Shown: positions 1 to 10,969, numbered from the stretch's first letter. The stretch is 64,000 nucleotides of DNA from Eublepharis macularius (GCF_028583425.1 NC_072791.1:192796311-192860310); one strand, 5' to 3'. Numbers and translations are program-made. Notes: generated by a model not told the origin, from the sequence alone.

Positions 1-330
1 GCCTGAGCGTGTCTATACATTTATGAGAGAAATATTAAGTCTGGGCAAGTCAGGCAAACTCTGTGGAAGCCTGAGGGTATTCTCATTCTAGTTCAGTTAG
101 GCAACCTCTGTGGAAGCCTGAACTCTCTGTGTCTTGAGAGAACTTTCATTCTGTCTGAAGCAGGCAAACTGTGTGCGCGCCTGGGAAAGAAAGTGTGTAT
201 TTGTGTGACTGAGCCTCTGAGAAGAAACTTTAAGAACTGAGAACTATCTTTGAAACCACCAAGCATACTAGAATGAAACCAATACGATTCTTGTAATAAA
301 GTTTATTTTTGCTTTTTTTTAATCCCAGTA
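1..330 (+). repeat. LTR-like fragment at the window edge
   Basis: Three imperfect copies of a roughly 55-60 bp unit (core AGGCAAACTCTGTGGAAGCC) run from the left edge to about 190. They are followed by an AATAAA signal near 296 and a T-rich stretch. The arrangement resembles the R-U5 end of an old LTR, but the left part is outside the window and no family was recognised. It could also be an unrelated short tandem repeat. Confidence 0.35.
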
Positions 331-559
331 TCTGACATTACTATATATCTCATTCCTATCCTCAAGGCCACATAGTCCCACAAAGGAATCTGACGCCTGG
401 GCATGTTGTTAAAGGGGAAATTTAAATTATTTTGGAATACAATTCCTGGTAGCAGCAAACTACCCAGAGGGTGTAAGAGAAGAGTTAAAGGCAAAATTGA
501 ACTGAAAAAGAAAGGGAGTCGTAACACAAATCATCTTACACCATTCTCTTCTCCGCTAT

Positions 560-712
560 TTTATCCTCATAATCCTGTGAGGAACGTGAGGCCGAGAGTG
601 TACAACTGGCCCAAAATCACGCAGCAAGAGTGGGAATTTGAACCTGGTTGCCCTGGATCCAAGTCCCGCACTCTAACCACTAACATAGCCTGGCTTTGGG
701 ATGGAAAGAGAT
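560..712 (-). repeat. tRNA-derived SINE fragment, reverse orientation
   Basis: On the minus strand this stretch reads as a tRNA-like head with a B-box-like GGTTCAAATTCCC, followed by the conserved SINE body (GTGATTTTGGGCCAGT region). The same body recurs near 14100, 19200, 47300 and 48100. It is an old, diverged copy in the noncoding part of IFIH1. Confidence 0.6.
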
Positions 713-1084
713 GGTAGCAGAACTCAGTATCAGGAAGGCATAGGGTCCGTTCACTTAGGGTGAACTTTTTGAAATGGGGCCCCACTTCTGAATTTACAAT
801 ATTTTTCAGGACCCTCTTGCAAAGTAGCTTCAATCTATTTCCCCCCTCAACACACAATGTAAGAATCTTGCATCAGTTAATAGTGGGGTTTATATTTTAT
901 TTCTCATGTTTGGTATTTATAAAAATATAGAAACATAGAGGTTGTTTCACACAGCCCTCTTACACATTATTTAGAGGTAAACCTCTGAGAGTCTCCCAGT
1001 TCAGACTGTTCCTTTTCCTCTCTCCTGATCTCCCTGGGAGGAGTACCGCAACCCATTTTGGGGTCCCAACCCAAGAACTGAGAG

Positions 1085-1190
1085 CCATGGTAAGGCTTCC
1101 AGAGCTATCCTATGCAGTTATTCAGTCAAAGACCAATGATTTCAATTGACTTAAACTGGAGTAACTTGGTATAGGATTTCAGTTAGAGGT
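1085..1190. repeat. short palindromic dispersed repeat (GCAATCCTA...TAGGATT type)
   Basis: The element starts near CTATCCTATGCAG and ends near GTATAGGATTTCAG, so its ends are roughly inverted copies of each other around an ATTTCAATTGACTT core. Related copies lie at about 28640-28735 and 31690-31790. It is a MITE-like or foldback repeat of unknown superfamily. Confidence 0.45.
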
Positions 1191-1378
1191 AAATGTGGGG
1201 CAAGGAGGGTCTGCAACCACAATACTCATAAAGAGAAACAGAGTCTGCAGGCTACAGTGAGGAGGGACACGTGAGAGCCAGGACTGTTCCCCACTGCACA
1301 ACTATTAGCTGCTTGGAGAATCTAACTCTTAAAAGTTCAAAGAACTGCCTGTTTTAATCATCATAAAAATCAAGATAC

Positions 1379-1535
1379 CGTCTTGCTGTCCGCTTAGGAC
1401 TTCTGCAATGTCTTCATGGTAAGTTTCACGCAAAGCAGCCAGGAACGGTGAGAACCAATCTTTCTTCCGCACTATCCTTTCCAACAATTCCCTCACAGCC
1501 GCTCGATTTCCTAGAACATTGTCTTCAGCTCTCAC
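1379..1535 (-). CDS. IFIH1: IFIH1 (MDA5) exon 2: end of second CARD
   Basis: This is an internal exon of the cytosolic dsRNA sensor MDA5. On the minus strand it follows an acceptor ending in CTAG and reads VRAEDNVLGNRAAVRELLER, then IVRKKDWFSPFLAALRETYH, which aligns residue for residue with the human stretch containing [20 protein letters not shown]. These are the last helices of the second caspase-recruitment domain, the part that nucleates MAVS filaments. The exon continues exon 1 in phase 0 and ends at a GTATCT donor after 52 codons plus one base. Exons 3 onward (linker, helicase, C-terminal RNA-binding domain) would lie left of position 1. No stop or frameshift was seen. Identity is from recall of the family; the exact donor was chosen by GT position and length. 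Confidence 0.9.
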
Positions 1536-2500
1536 CTAGTTAAAAGATTAGGGGGGGGAATGTTAAATCAGCAATACTCTGTGGATCAGAGAGCCACACC
1601 CACAATTCCCATTAACCAGAAGAACCACATAACCACTGAATGCCCTGCACACCACCCCAAACACATGCAAACAATAAGGATAATATAACCCTTTCAAATT
1701 ACCAGAGTCCCTCTTAAGGATATAGGGCTCTCTCCCCCTGCTGTAAGTGAAACTTAGCCAGCTCCTATAGCCAGCCCATCCACTGACTCCAGGGCTTTGC
1801 AAGTCAGTGTTAGGACATGAAACAATGTGCGAGCTTTCAAGCTCTCCAGAACTCTATGGAATTGGGTGTTAACAAAGAAGCATTAGAAGCTCCCTTTAAA
1901 TTTCCCTTTAGTTGTGCAGGAAAAGGGGTGGTTAGAACCTCTCTCCATGACAAATGGTCAGCTAGCAAGCAATTTTGTTTAGAGGCTAGCATTCAACAGT
2001 GTCATGGCTCATTCCACTAGCTAGAGATACTGATCCAGACTCATATTTCAAAATCCCTACAGATACAATCGCCATGGACAAGTTGCATCGGGTTTAAAAA
2101 AATAAAAACTTTTCATTTTACCTTGGGTCCATAGTTATGTTGAAGTTACCACAATTTCAAAACAAAGTGCACATTTGCCTGGAACGTGGCATGGGTGCCA
2201 TGGGGAATGGTGCTCTAATGGCTACACAAGTTGGTATTATTGCACAAAGATATCTTTGCAGTGGGGATGTGTCTTATTTATGTTATTTACAGTCTACCTT
2301 TTTCATTGAGACTCAAGGCGGATTATACAGTGAGCAAAGACACAGCAAAAAACCATGAAATCTAACTAGAAAAACAATTAAGGAAAATCTAAGGGAACGC
2401 TAAGTTGTTCTTTTTACTTGCCTGGAGCAAATTAAAGCATGTTATATAAATATAAAGTCATATTTCTTATACTCAACGATTATTCTAGTAAACCTTATAA

Positions 2501-2738
2501 TCCTACTATATAAAAGAGTGTGTTCTAGATGACTCACTTCCTACCCTGGGGTGCCACCAGAGCGTGCTGTCACGGCAGGAGACCCAGGCCAGGATCAGGA
2601 GCAGAGCAGGTGGCAATGCCCACTCTCTGCCTTCACCTGGATGGGATCAGGCACAGAGAAGCAGGCAATTCCTGCTTGCCCAGCTTCCCCTTTCTACAGC
2701 CTGTTGTATTTTTTCCCACAACAGGCTTTGTTGCTAAG
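2501..2738 (+). mobile_element. non-autonomous Helitron-like element
   Basis: The element begins TCCTACTATATAAAAGAG directly after an A. It ends with a hairpin of 8-bp arms (GCCTGTTG / CAACAGGC, about 2698-2721) followed about 12 nt later by CTAA or CTAAG. A TC start, a subterminal 3' hairpin and a CTRR-like end are the Helitron hallmarks. The 3' flank fits the A|T target rule only if the end is taken one base beyond CTAA. The start and the internal GATGACTCACTT are shared with the larger element at 61776-62560, so both belong to one family. No Rep/helicase coding is present. Confidence 0.6.
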
Positions 2739-3250
2739 TGACAAGCTCAGACTGGATGAATTCAAGACCGTATGAACAGAGTAGGTGACCATTCATTCAG
2801 AATTTTGCAACATATATATATTTGCAAGAAATCCAATAGAGTTCAAGACATGCTGAAACAGAGCATAAGCAATTCTAAGACTGATGCATTAAACACAGGG
2901 AATGCAAGGGACAGTCACATAGAACTGAAGCCAGTATCCAACACTCCACTCAGGAATAATATCTGTGTTCTTCCTCCAGCCTAAGGCACCTTCCCTCACT
3001 TTAAGCGGCTCTTTTAAGTTTGAGGAAGACTTTAACCACTGCTGAGCACAGAGGTAGGATACAAGGGGGAAATTATGACAGCAAGCTGGCTGTGAGGGCC
3101 AGGGAGCTCCTAAGGAAAACACAACCAAAACAGGATTCAGACAAATATGCAAGCTCTACAAACAAAGCCCACCTTGAACAGGTCCAGCCAGTAACAATTT
3201 CAGAAAGAAAATTAAAGAGGAACAGAATGCACATCATCCACTCTCTAGAC

Positions 3251-3564
3251 CAGGGGTCCGCAGCATGGTGCCTGCTGACACCTTTCTGGGTGCTCAAGTG
3301 TTTCTAGAAAGCGGGTGAGGTTCTTGCCCAGCAGGGCTTCTGATCGTTCAGACACAGCCGCCACCACCGGGTTATTTTATTCTCTCGTGTGTTTTTTAAC
3401 CCAGTGTATTTTTTCATTATCCCTCTCCTTGGGCTTCCTGTGTGTGTGGCTCCACCTCCCGTGGCAGCCATTCTGTGGTTGGCGCCACCTCCTGCGGCAC
3501 GCCCCTTAGAGTTGCTCCCACCACATCAGAATTCCAAAGGTTCAAAAAGGTCGGGGGACCTCCA
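3251..3564. mobile_element. hAT-like MITE with 8-bp target duplication
   Basis: It starts CAGGGGTCCGCAGC, the classic hAT-type terminus, and ends in a diverged inverted copy (GGTCGGGGGACCTCCA). It is flanked by CTCTAGAC and CTCTAGAT, a 7/8-matching 8-bp target duplication as expected for hAT transposons. It is 314 bp long with no transposase frame. Confidence 0.6.
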
Positions 3565-3807
3565 CTCTAGATGGAAGAGGCCTCCTAGAAACTGAATCAA
3601 GACACTGCACCTCAGAATGGCACAACGGACCAAAGCTCCCCAGTTCAATATGTAGTCAGAGATTTCCAGAAATCTGTCATGAACTGTATATATCACACCT
3701 GCAGCAAAGACATCCTCTCTGGGCTACCCTCCCTGGCAACTGCAGCATGTGCTTGAGAAGTTAACAGGGAATGCAAGCAGAACAGCATTGAAGGTTGGTA
3801 ATTAACT

Positions 3808-6800
3808 AAAGAAGCTGTTGGTGATTGGAATATATGCACCTAATGGAGCAAAAGAAAATTTTTTTGAGGACTTGGGAAAACAACTGGATGAACTATCTTA
3901 TGATCAGATAATTTTAGCCGGAGACTTCAATGGAGTTACTAACTTGGATGAAGATAAGAAATCTGGAACTGCACAAAAGAAAAGAGAATTACTACCAAAG
4001 TCTTTTTTTGCAATAAAGGAACAAGAGACTCTAGAAGACGTGTGGAGGAGACAGAATCCCAAAACTAGACAATATACATTTTATTCTGCAAGACATTTCA
4101 CTTTATCACGAATTGACATGATCTGGGCCTCCAAAGACTTAGCGTTATGGACTAAAGATGTGGAAATAATGCCTATGGTAGGCTCAGATCACAACCCAAT
4201 CATGTGGAGATTTGGGAAAAGAAATAAAAGAAAAGGATGGAGAATAAATGAAGATCTTTTGCAAGAAGAAGAAAACATTGAATTGTTGCGAAGAGAGACC
4301 AGATTCTCTATACAACATAATATGAATAAGGAAGTTTTGACTAATAAGGTATGGGACACTTATAAAGCAGTGACTAGAGGCATACTAATGGATTTAAATG
4401 CAAGAGCCAGAAAGAAAAAAGAAGAGAAGAGGTTAGAGATTATGGAGAAAATAAAAGCCAAAGAGACACAACTTAAGAAGAGACCAGGAAAAAAGAAGAT
4501 ATATCAGGATATTAAAATCCTACAAGAACAATTGATGGCAATGAATAACAAAGAATTGGAATGGAATCTTAAGAGAATGGACCAGAAGTCGTTTGAGGGT
4601 GCAAACAAGCCTGGGAAATATTTGGCGTGGCAACTGAAGAAAAGAGAAGAGAATCATAAATAAAATTTGTGAGGAGAATAAGACATATTTGGAGCAGGTA
4701 GCCATTAGTACAGCTTTTTTTAAATTTTATGCAAAGCTGTACCAAAAAAAGGAAGTGAATAAAGACTCTATAACGAGGTATTTGGAAAAGATGAAGCTCC
4801 CTGCAATTTCTGAAGGTTGGAGAGAAAAATTGAATAGGGAAGTGACGGAAGAGGAAATAAAAGAGGCAATTCAGTCAACAAAATTAGGAAAGGCACCAAG
4901 CCCGGATGGACTAACAGCTAAATTTTATAAAGTAATGGCTAATGAACTGGCGCCTTTCCTGGGAGAAGTGATTAATAGAGTTATGCGAGACCAGAGGATC
5001 CCTGATACTTGGAGAGAAGCTAATATATCATTGATTCCTAAAGAGGGACAGGATTTGACCAATGTTAAAAATTATAGACCAATTTCGTTGCTGAACAATG
5101 ATTACAAAATCTTTGCGAAGATTTTGGCTAAGAGAATAAAAGGATGGATGTCTGAATTTATTGCGGAGGAGCAAGCTGGATTTTTGCCAAATAGACAAAT
5201 CAAAGATAACTCAAGGACAGTTATAAACGCCATTGAATACTACGACAAGCGTTGTGATAGAGAAGTTGGTTTCTTCTTCGTGGATGCTGAAAAAGCATTT
5301 GACAACTTGAACTGGGGCTTTATGTTTGCCACTATGGAAAAGCTGCAAATGGGAGAAAAGTTCATTCGAGCAGTGAAAGAAATTTATAGGGACCAGAGTG
5401 CAGCAATTGTGGTGAATGACGATGTGACTAAAAAATTAACAATAGGTAAAGGTACAAGACAGGGTTGCCCTTTGTCACCATTGCTGTTCATTTTGGTTTT
5501 GGAAATATTGATGATTCAAATACGGGAAGATGATGCAATCCGAGGAATAAAAATAAAAGAGTTTGCCTACAAGGTCAGAGCGTTTGCGGATGATATAATG
5601 TTAATTGTGGATGATCCAATTGAGAATATGCTGAAGTTAATGGAGAAAATAAAGGAATTTGGAGACTTGGCTGGATTTTTTGTAAATAAGAGGAAGTCAA
5701 AGATACTATGTAAGAATATGTCCAAACAGAAACAACAAGAACTAATGGAAATAATGGACTGCGAAGTAACAAATAAGGTAAAATATTTGGGTATTGAACT
5801 GACTGTGAAAAATATAGATCTATTCAAGAATAATTATGAGAAATTGTGGATACAAATAGAGCGAGACTTGATAAAATGGAATAGGTTAAATTTGTCATGG
5901 TTGGGAAGAATTGCAGCAGTAAAGATGAATGTATTGCCAAGAGTGATGTTCCTGTTACAAACAATTCCAATTATCCGAGACTCCAAACAATTTGAAAAAT
6001 GGCAAAGGAAAATATCGGATTTTGTGTGGGCAGGCAAGAAACCTCGTGTGAAAATGAAAGTATTACAGGACGCCAAAGAGAGAGGTGGAATGCAGCTGCC
6101 CAATTTAAGATTATATCATGAAGCAATATGTTTGGCATGGATAAAAGAATGGATGACGCTGAAGAATCGCAAATTACTGGCTTTGGAGGGATACAAAAAA
6201 TATTTGGATGGCATGCATATTTGTGGTATGATAAAGTAAAAGCAGACTCTATGTTTTTACACCACTATATTTGGAGAAGCCTCTTCACAATTTGGAAGAA
6301 GTATAAAAATTACCTACAATACGGAATTCCTTCCTGGGTGGTTCCGTATGAAGTAATAGATCCGAGAACTGTCGATAATGAGCAGCAGCGTTTAACTTAC
6401 AAGGAGATAACACGAGTAGAATTTTCAAAATTGAGAATAAAAACAGAGGAGGAGTTGTCTCCATGTTATGGATGGTTTCAATATAGACAGATCAGAGATC
6501 TTTACAATTCGGATTGTTGGAAAGGAGGAATAAGAATGGAGAACAGAATTAGAAGATGTAATTTTTCAAGAAGGTAAAAAGGAAATTTCAAGGATTTATA
6601 AAGTACTTTTAAAATGGTTTACAGAGGATGAGACAGTAAAAGTCCAGATGGTGAAGTGGGCTATAAATTTTCACAAAGAAATAACAATGGAGGCGTGGGA
6701 ATACCTGTGGAAAACAACTTTGAAGATTACGACATGTACAAGTATTAAAGAGAATGTTTACAAAATGATTTATCGTTGGTACCTGACACCAAAGAAAATT

Positions 6801-7956
6801 GCGCTAGGAAATACTAATATGTCGAATAAATGCTGGAAATGTAAAAAACATGAAGGATCACTATACCATATGTGAGGTAGCGAAGCAATACTGGGGAGAT
6901 ATAATTGAAGTAATTAATGAGGTTTTACAAATCCAAATAAATAAGAACCCAGAATTGCTGCTACTGAATTTGGGAATGGAAGATGTTCCAATGCAGTATA
7001 GAACACTGTTATTTTACATGATTACAGCAAGACTTTTTATATGCGCAGAAATGGAAAGTACAAGAAATACCAACTACAGAAGATTGGATTTACAAATTGC
7101 TGTACATGGCTGAGATGGACAAAATGACAAGAAAACTTAAGGATCTTGATCCAGGACAATTTAATGCAGATTGGGAGAAATTGAAACTATATCAAGAAAA
7201 AAAATGGGACGTGAAAGGGGAACTGTGGCAGTTCGAGAATTACTGAAATGTAAATAGAAGAAAAGAGAAGTGACTTTACCAGGAAAGGGGGAATTTAATT
7301 ATTAAAATCTAAGCTACCATTGGGGTTATGATAAAATTAAAAATTGTAGAGTATTAAATAATAGATGTTTTACTATGGATATATAAGATTAAGCTAGTTA
7401 GATATTATCTATGATATATAGCTTAAGTAAAGGGCATATAATGGATATCTGAGTATAACAGTTACCTTACAGACTTAAAATAAGCTTAGAATAAGAAATA
7501 GTAAAAGATGGGTGTGTAATAGAATATTAGAGTCTAAGCCAATATCAGAATCAGGATGATTGTGGAAAGTAAAGAGTTTAAGTAAACGGAAAGTAAAATG
7601 GATATAATGTTATATTTTTAATATCTTGATTGCTAATATATATTATTATGCTAGCATTATCTTATGTAGAATATATGGTTTAACTGAGGTATTTAAAGGG
7701 AAACTTGTATTACAGAGATATTTTTAGTAGAGATTTAACAAGCGTAGAGAAAAGAGTATTAAGTGTGTGTTTAATAGAATATATGAGATACTAAGTAATT
7801 AAGTAATAAGATAGACTAAGGGTTGGAAAACTGTTGGAAGTCAATTAAAAAGGGGGGAGGAAAGGGAGGGGGTTAGAAATAGACTTATAAGGGGGTAATG
7901 TATGTGTTGAATGATATTATAATCTAATCCAATATATTATTTTTTTAATAAAAAAA
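3808..7956 (+). mobile_element. 5'-truncated L1 LINE with 17-bp target duplication
   Basis: About 4.15 kb of L1 is flanked by perfect copies of AAGGTTGGTAATTAACT (3791-3807 and 7957-7973) and ends in an A-rich tail after TTTTTTTAAT. The insertion starts inside the ORF2 endonuclease domain, so ORF1 and the 5' UTR are missing, as is usual for an L1 copied from its 3' end. The 3' UTR after about 7250 is AT-rich. It lies in IFIH1 intron 1 on the opposite strand to that gene. Confidence 0.93.
3812..7246 (+). pseudogene. L1 ORF2 (endonuclease-reverse transcriptase), broken
   Basis: The frame opens inside the apurinic endonuclease with LLVIGIYAPNG and shows GDFN, RIDMIW and SDHNP motifs to about 4200. 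A Lys-rich linker follows. The reverse transcriptase occupies about 4689-6239, with LGKAPSPDGL, NYRPISLLN, GTRQGCPLSPLLF and the catalytic AFADDIML (about 5580). Downstream frames to about 7246 carry the C-terminal region with a CWKC zinc-knuckle start. The reading frame shifts near 4660, between 6130 and 6240, near 6570 and near 6870, so the copy is dead. The motif set and order are those of the L1 clade. Confidence 0.9.
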
Positions 7957-8644
7957 AAGGTTGGTAATTAACTTGAATCTGCACCCCTATTTTTTTAACC
8001 TCTTGCCTCCCCCCACGATGGTTTTTTCTAGAAGTATCTTTCCTACTCTAATGTAAGCTCTCAGTCCCTATGTTATCTGTGACACTTTTGTTTTGAGCAT
8101 ATAGGCAGAACACTCAAATGTGTAATGGGGCAGGAGAGTGGTGCCCTCTGGAAAAAATTGGATCTGTCCATGTGTTGCACAAAAATTAGCAGTGACACTC
8201 AACATCTGTGGGTCTCCACCTCACTCCCTATTACAAGCTGTGGCAGCAGTAGCCGCTCCCTCCATGTTCCCAGTGTTAGTGGAAATACTGAATGGATGGG
8301 AGGGAGCAGCAGTGGCGAGAAGCCATATCAGGATAGTTGGCTCTGTTTAAGCCAGATCCCAAACCACCACTGTTGCCAGCCCACCTGCAGGCTGGCCAGT
8401 CTTTATCCTGCCCTCAGCTATGCAACCTCACCAGAATAAACAAACAATGGGGACTAGAGTTGGGCAGCAGGAAGAAGGAAGCAGGTTTAGGGAGAGGAGG
8501 ATGCATATTTCTATGTATGAGAGGTTACTATCTCTTTGTGAGAGCGTGTTTCTGTTTGTGCACGGGGAAAGTTGACTAGCAGTCCTTGTTAGAGGCACAC
8601 CCTCTTAAGTCCACTGGAAGTGAATAGGCTTAAAAAGGTATACT

Positions 8645-8778
8645 TCAGACACTGAAGACAGAAACTTTGACTCTCAAAAGCTTACACCCTGAAAATCTCG
8701 GTCTCTAAGGTGCCACTGGACTCAAATCCTGCTGTTCTACTGCAGACCAACCTGGCTACCTACCTGAAACTATCTTCT
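8645..8778 (+). repeat. dispersed repeat A (AAGGTGCCACTGGACTC family)
   Basis: The core TCTCTAAGGTGCCACTGGAC is followed by CTGCAGACCAACCTGGCTAC. The same core recurs at 13605-13735 and 25215-25335 (plus) and at 10975-11180 in both orientations, so it is a dispersed repeat common in reptile genomes. The superfamily was not recognised and no coding was seen. Confidence 0.6.
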
Positions 8779-9192
8779 TGGGCTAGCCATTTTCTTTCAG
8801 TACAACCTACTTCACAGGGTTGTTGCGAAAATAATATGGAGGGAGAATAATCACTGACATCATACTAAACTCGATAGAGAAAGAGCAGATTTTTCATAAT
8901 TAAAAGGATGAAGCCCATAGGGTAGGTCCTACATCTTTTCCACCTCACCCCCGTCAGGCTCCATTCACAAGCGTCTCTTCCTTTGGAAACCCACTTACCA
9001 AAACCATGCCTGGGAGTTGGCAGTTTTATTTTGTCACATTTTTCACTGATTTCATGCTTACAAGTTGCGTTTTTAAAGACATAACAGGTTTAAAAAACCC
9101 AAGTCAGCTGTGAAATGGCTGTCTCAAAGCCAAGGTGGACAGAATCTGTGAAAGAGGGCTAGGCCCCAACCTCTGCCTCCGAGGAGACCTAC

Positions 9193-9645
9193 CCGCTCCA
9201 AGTCCTCGCCTTTGAAGAGCCCCTTTTCGACGCACTTCTCGGCCACCTGCACGGCCCTCAGGCCCTCCACCAGGCTGCCCATGAAGTTCTCCACCAAGCA
9301 GGCGCCGGTCTCGTTGAGCGCCTCCAGGGACGGCGAGGGCAGCTCTTCCAGGCTGGGGTTCACGTAGGCGGCGGCCTGAAAGCCGCCCTCTTTCAGCGCC
9401 TCGTAGAACTCCTGCCACAAGCCCGGCGGGGGGCGCGCCTGGCCCTCCAAGGCGCGCAGGAGCTCGTCGGCAGCTGCCAGGTCCCCCTGGTTCCTGTGCA
9501 CGGCGCGGACGCGCTCCTTCACGTCGCGGCTCAGGGAGGGCATGCCGTCCAGCACCAGCGTCACCTGCAGACTTCGCCGGATCTTCTGCCTGAATTGAGA
9601 AACCAGATAGAGGACGATCTCGTCGCGGGAAGGGGCCGCTTCCAT
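9193..9645 (-). CDS. IFIH1: IFIH1 (MDA5) exon 1: tandem CARDs
   Basis: This is the first coding exon of MDA5, the RIG-I-like receptor that senses long cytosolic dsRNA and signals through MAVS. The 151 codons begin MEAAPSRDEIVLYLVSQFRQ, matching human DENFRYLISCFRARVK. CARD1 spans about residues 7-98, and CARD2 starts about residue 110 and finishes in exon 2. A conserved LPSPS lies between the two CARDs, and CVEKGLFKGEDLER closes the exon before a GTAGGT donor (phase 0). The start at 9645 was chosen because it matches the human N-terminus; an in-frame ATG at 9798 would add 51 Arg-rich residues with no family counterpart. The exon is GC-rich, as first exons often are. No disruption was seen. 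Confidence 0.93.
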
Positions 9646-9990
9646 TCCGGTCGCTTCGCTCCTAGGCCCTTGCGCTGCTCTGGCTGCGGATCGCTCCAAG
9701 GAGGGTCTCGCTGTGCTACTTCTCCCGCTCCGGGCAACGTCACCTCCCGCGGCTCGAACTCGCTTTCTCTGGTTCTCCTCGGAACGACACCGGTACAAGC
9801 TCTGGGACTCAGGCTTTCTCCTTCCGCACTGGTAGGGCGGCTGAGCCCGGCGCTTATAAAGGCTGCCAGCTGCAGTTTCGGTTTCTGTTCCTGCCTGGCG
9901 CTCGGTTTGGTTTCTAAACGCAAAAGGCGCTGAGTGAGCCGTCGCTTGAAGTCCCGGATTCCCCGCGCAGAGGTTTTAACTTTCACCCGC
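9646..9990 (-). promoter_or_regulatory. IFIH1: IFIH1 promoter with ISRE and TATA box
   Basis: On the minus strand an interferon-stimulated response element core, GAAACCGAAACT (9885-9874), is followed 15 bp later by a TATA-like TTTATAAG (9860-9853), about 210 bp upstream of the IFIH1 start codon. A second IRF-like GTGAAAGTTAAAAC lies farther upstream (9986-9973). The ISRE core fits the GAAANNGAAACT consensus exactly. MDA5 is a known interferon-induced gene, so this arrangement is expected; binding itself is inferred. Confidence 0.75.
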
Positions 9991-10107
9991 CGTAAAGCCG
10001 CCTCTTTGCTTCTTGGGCAAAACGATGTCGCTGGAAAGTTTTCTACAGTTTGAAAACGAGTTGGGAGGTGGTGATTAAATTACAGGGCTTGGGTGCCAAA
10101 CAGCATT

Positions 10108-10275
10108 TTCTACAGTTGCCAACCTCCAGGTGGAGCCTGGAGATCTTCTGAAATTACAGTTGACCTCTAGACTACAGCAATCAGTTCCCTGGGAGAAAAT
10201 GGGGGTTTTGAAGGGTGGGCTTTATGGCATTATATCAGCTGAGGTCCCTCCCAAAGCTCCATCCCCAAATCGCGG
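10108..10275 (+). repeat. dispersed repeat C (GTTGCCAACCTCCAGGTGG family)
   Basis: The copy opens with AGTTGCCAACCTCCAGGTGG and runs through AGATCTTCTG and GGGCTTTATGGCATTATA. Diverged copies lie at 14211-14391 and about 17487-17605 in the opposite orientation. The copy at 14211 has inverted ends (AGGGCTGCCAAC / GGTTGGTGACCC), suggesting a MITE. Confidence 0.55.
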
Positions 10276-10403
10276 TTTTATGGGAAATTATTGTGATTTT
10301 AAAATGTTTTTTACTGTAACCCACTCTGAGCCCACTTGCAGGGAGGTTGGACTAGAAGCCTAAGAAATAAATGTCCAAAAATTTCTCAACTAGGAGTTAG
10401 CAG

Positions 10404-10826
10404 TGGTTGTTGTGGGTTTTCCGGGCTGTATTGCCGTGGTCTTGGCATTGTAGTTCCTGACGTTTCGCCAGCAGCTGTGGCTGGCATCTTCAGAGGTGTA
10501 GCACCAAAAGACAGAGATCTCTCAGTGTCACAGTGTGGAAAAGATGTAGGTCATTTGTATCTACTCAGGAGGGGTGGGGTTGAGCTGAGTCATCCTGTAA
10601 GAGTTTCCCAGGGTGTGGAATGCTAATGGCGGGAGGCTTCACTGTATCCTGAGGAGGTTCTTTTGCATATGGATTGGTACTTGATGTGCTAATCTTCTCT
10701 GCAGGGCTATTGTCAGGGATAGAATGTTTTGTTAGCCTGGAACTACAATGCCAAGACCACGGCAATACAGCCCGGAAAACCCACAACAACCATCGTTCTC
10801 CGGCCGTGAAAGCCTTCGACAATACA
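10404..10826 (-). mobile_element. rearranged single copy of the 599-bp Penelope-like unit
   Basis: It is flanked by a perfect 13-bp duplication, TAGGAGTTAGCAG (10391-10403 and 10827-10839), so it is a single insertion. The left part (10404 to about 10740) is in minus orientation and carries the 3' half of the unit plus about 85 bases beyond the hammerhead-like motif. The right part (10739-10826) is in plus orientation and begins GGAACTACAATG, one base after the predicted ribozyme cleavage point. The two parts share about 85 bp as inverted repeats. The middle of the unit is absent. Such head-to-head structures arise by twin priming during target-primed reverse transcription; here that is inference. 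Confidence 0.8.
10456..10496 (-). ncRNA. hammerhead-ribozyme-like motif (single copy)
   Basis: This is identical in layout to the motifs in the array at 15814, 16413 and 17012: CCT, CTGAAGA, T, a GCCAGC/GCTGGC stem, GAAAC, GTC, AGG. See the array entries for the reading. It lies in the minus-oriented part of the rearranged copy. Confidence 0.5.
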
Positions 10827-10969
10827 TAGGAGTTAGCAGCTCTAACATTTTCACATACACATGCTTCTTTGAAAACCAAGTCAAGAAAACATTTGAAAAC
10901 TAAAATATGGCAAAACAAGTCAAGGTACATTAATCAGTCTAGGAGTATATAGTGTCACCAATATAGGGG

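Larger units (their letters stand above)
1536..9192 (-). other. IFIH1: IFIH1 intron 1
   Basis: The intron is about 7.7 kb, bounded by a GTAGGT donor after exon 1 and a TTAACTAG acceptor before exon 2. No host exon was recognised inside it. It carries a Helitron-like element (2501-2737), a hAT-like MITE (3251-3564), an L1 (3808-7956) and a dispersed-repeat copy near 8650. The stretches 1540-2500, 2740-3250, 3573-3790 and 7975-8640 show no recognisable gene. Confidence 0.85.

Noticed and set aside
1371-1379. IFIH1 exon 2 donor as a second U12-type site
   Set aside because: GTATCTTG resembles but does not match the U12 consensus GTATCCTT, and the other end of that intron is outside the window.
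9496-9986. 145-codon plus-strand frame and 141-codon minus-strand frame around the IFIH1 start
   Set aside because: Both overlap IFIH1 exon 1 or its 5' region, are Arg/Ser/Pro-rich as expected of GC-rich antisense frames, and show no protein family.
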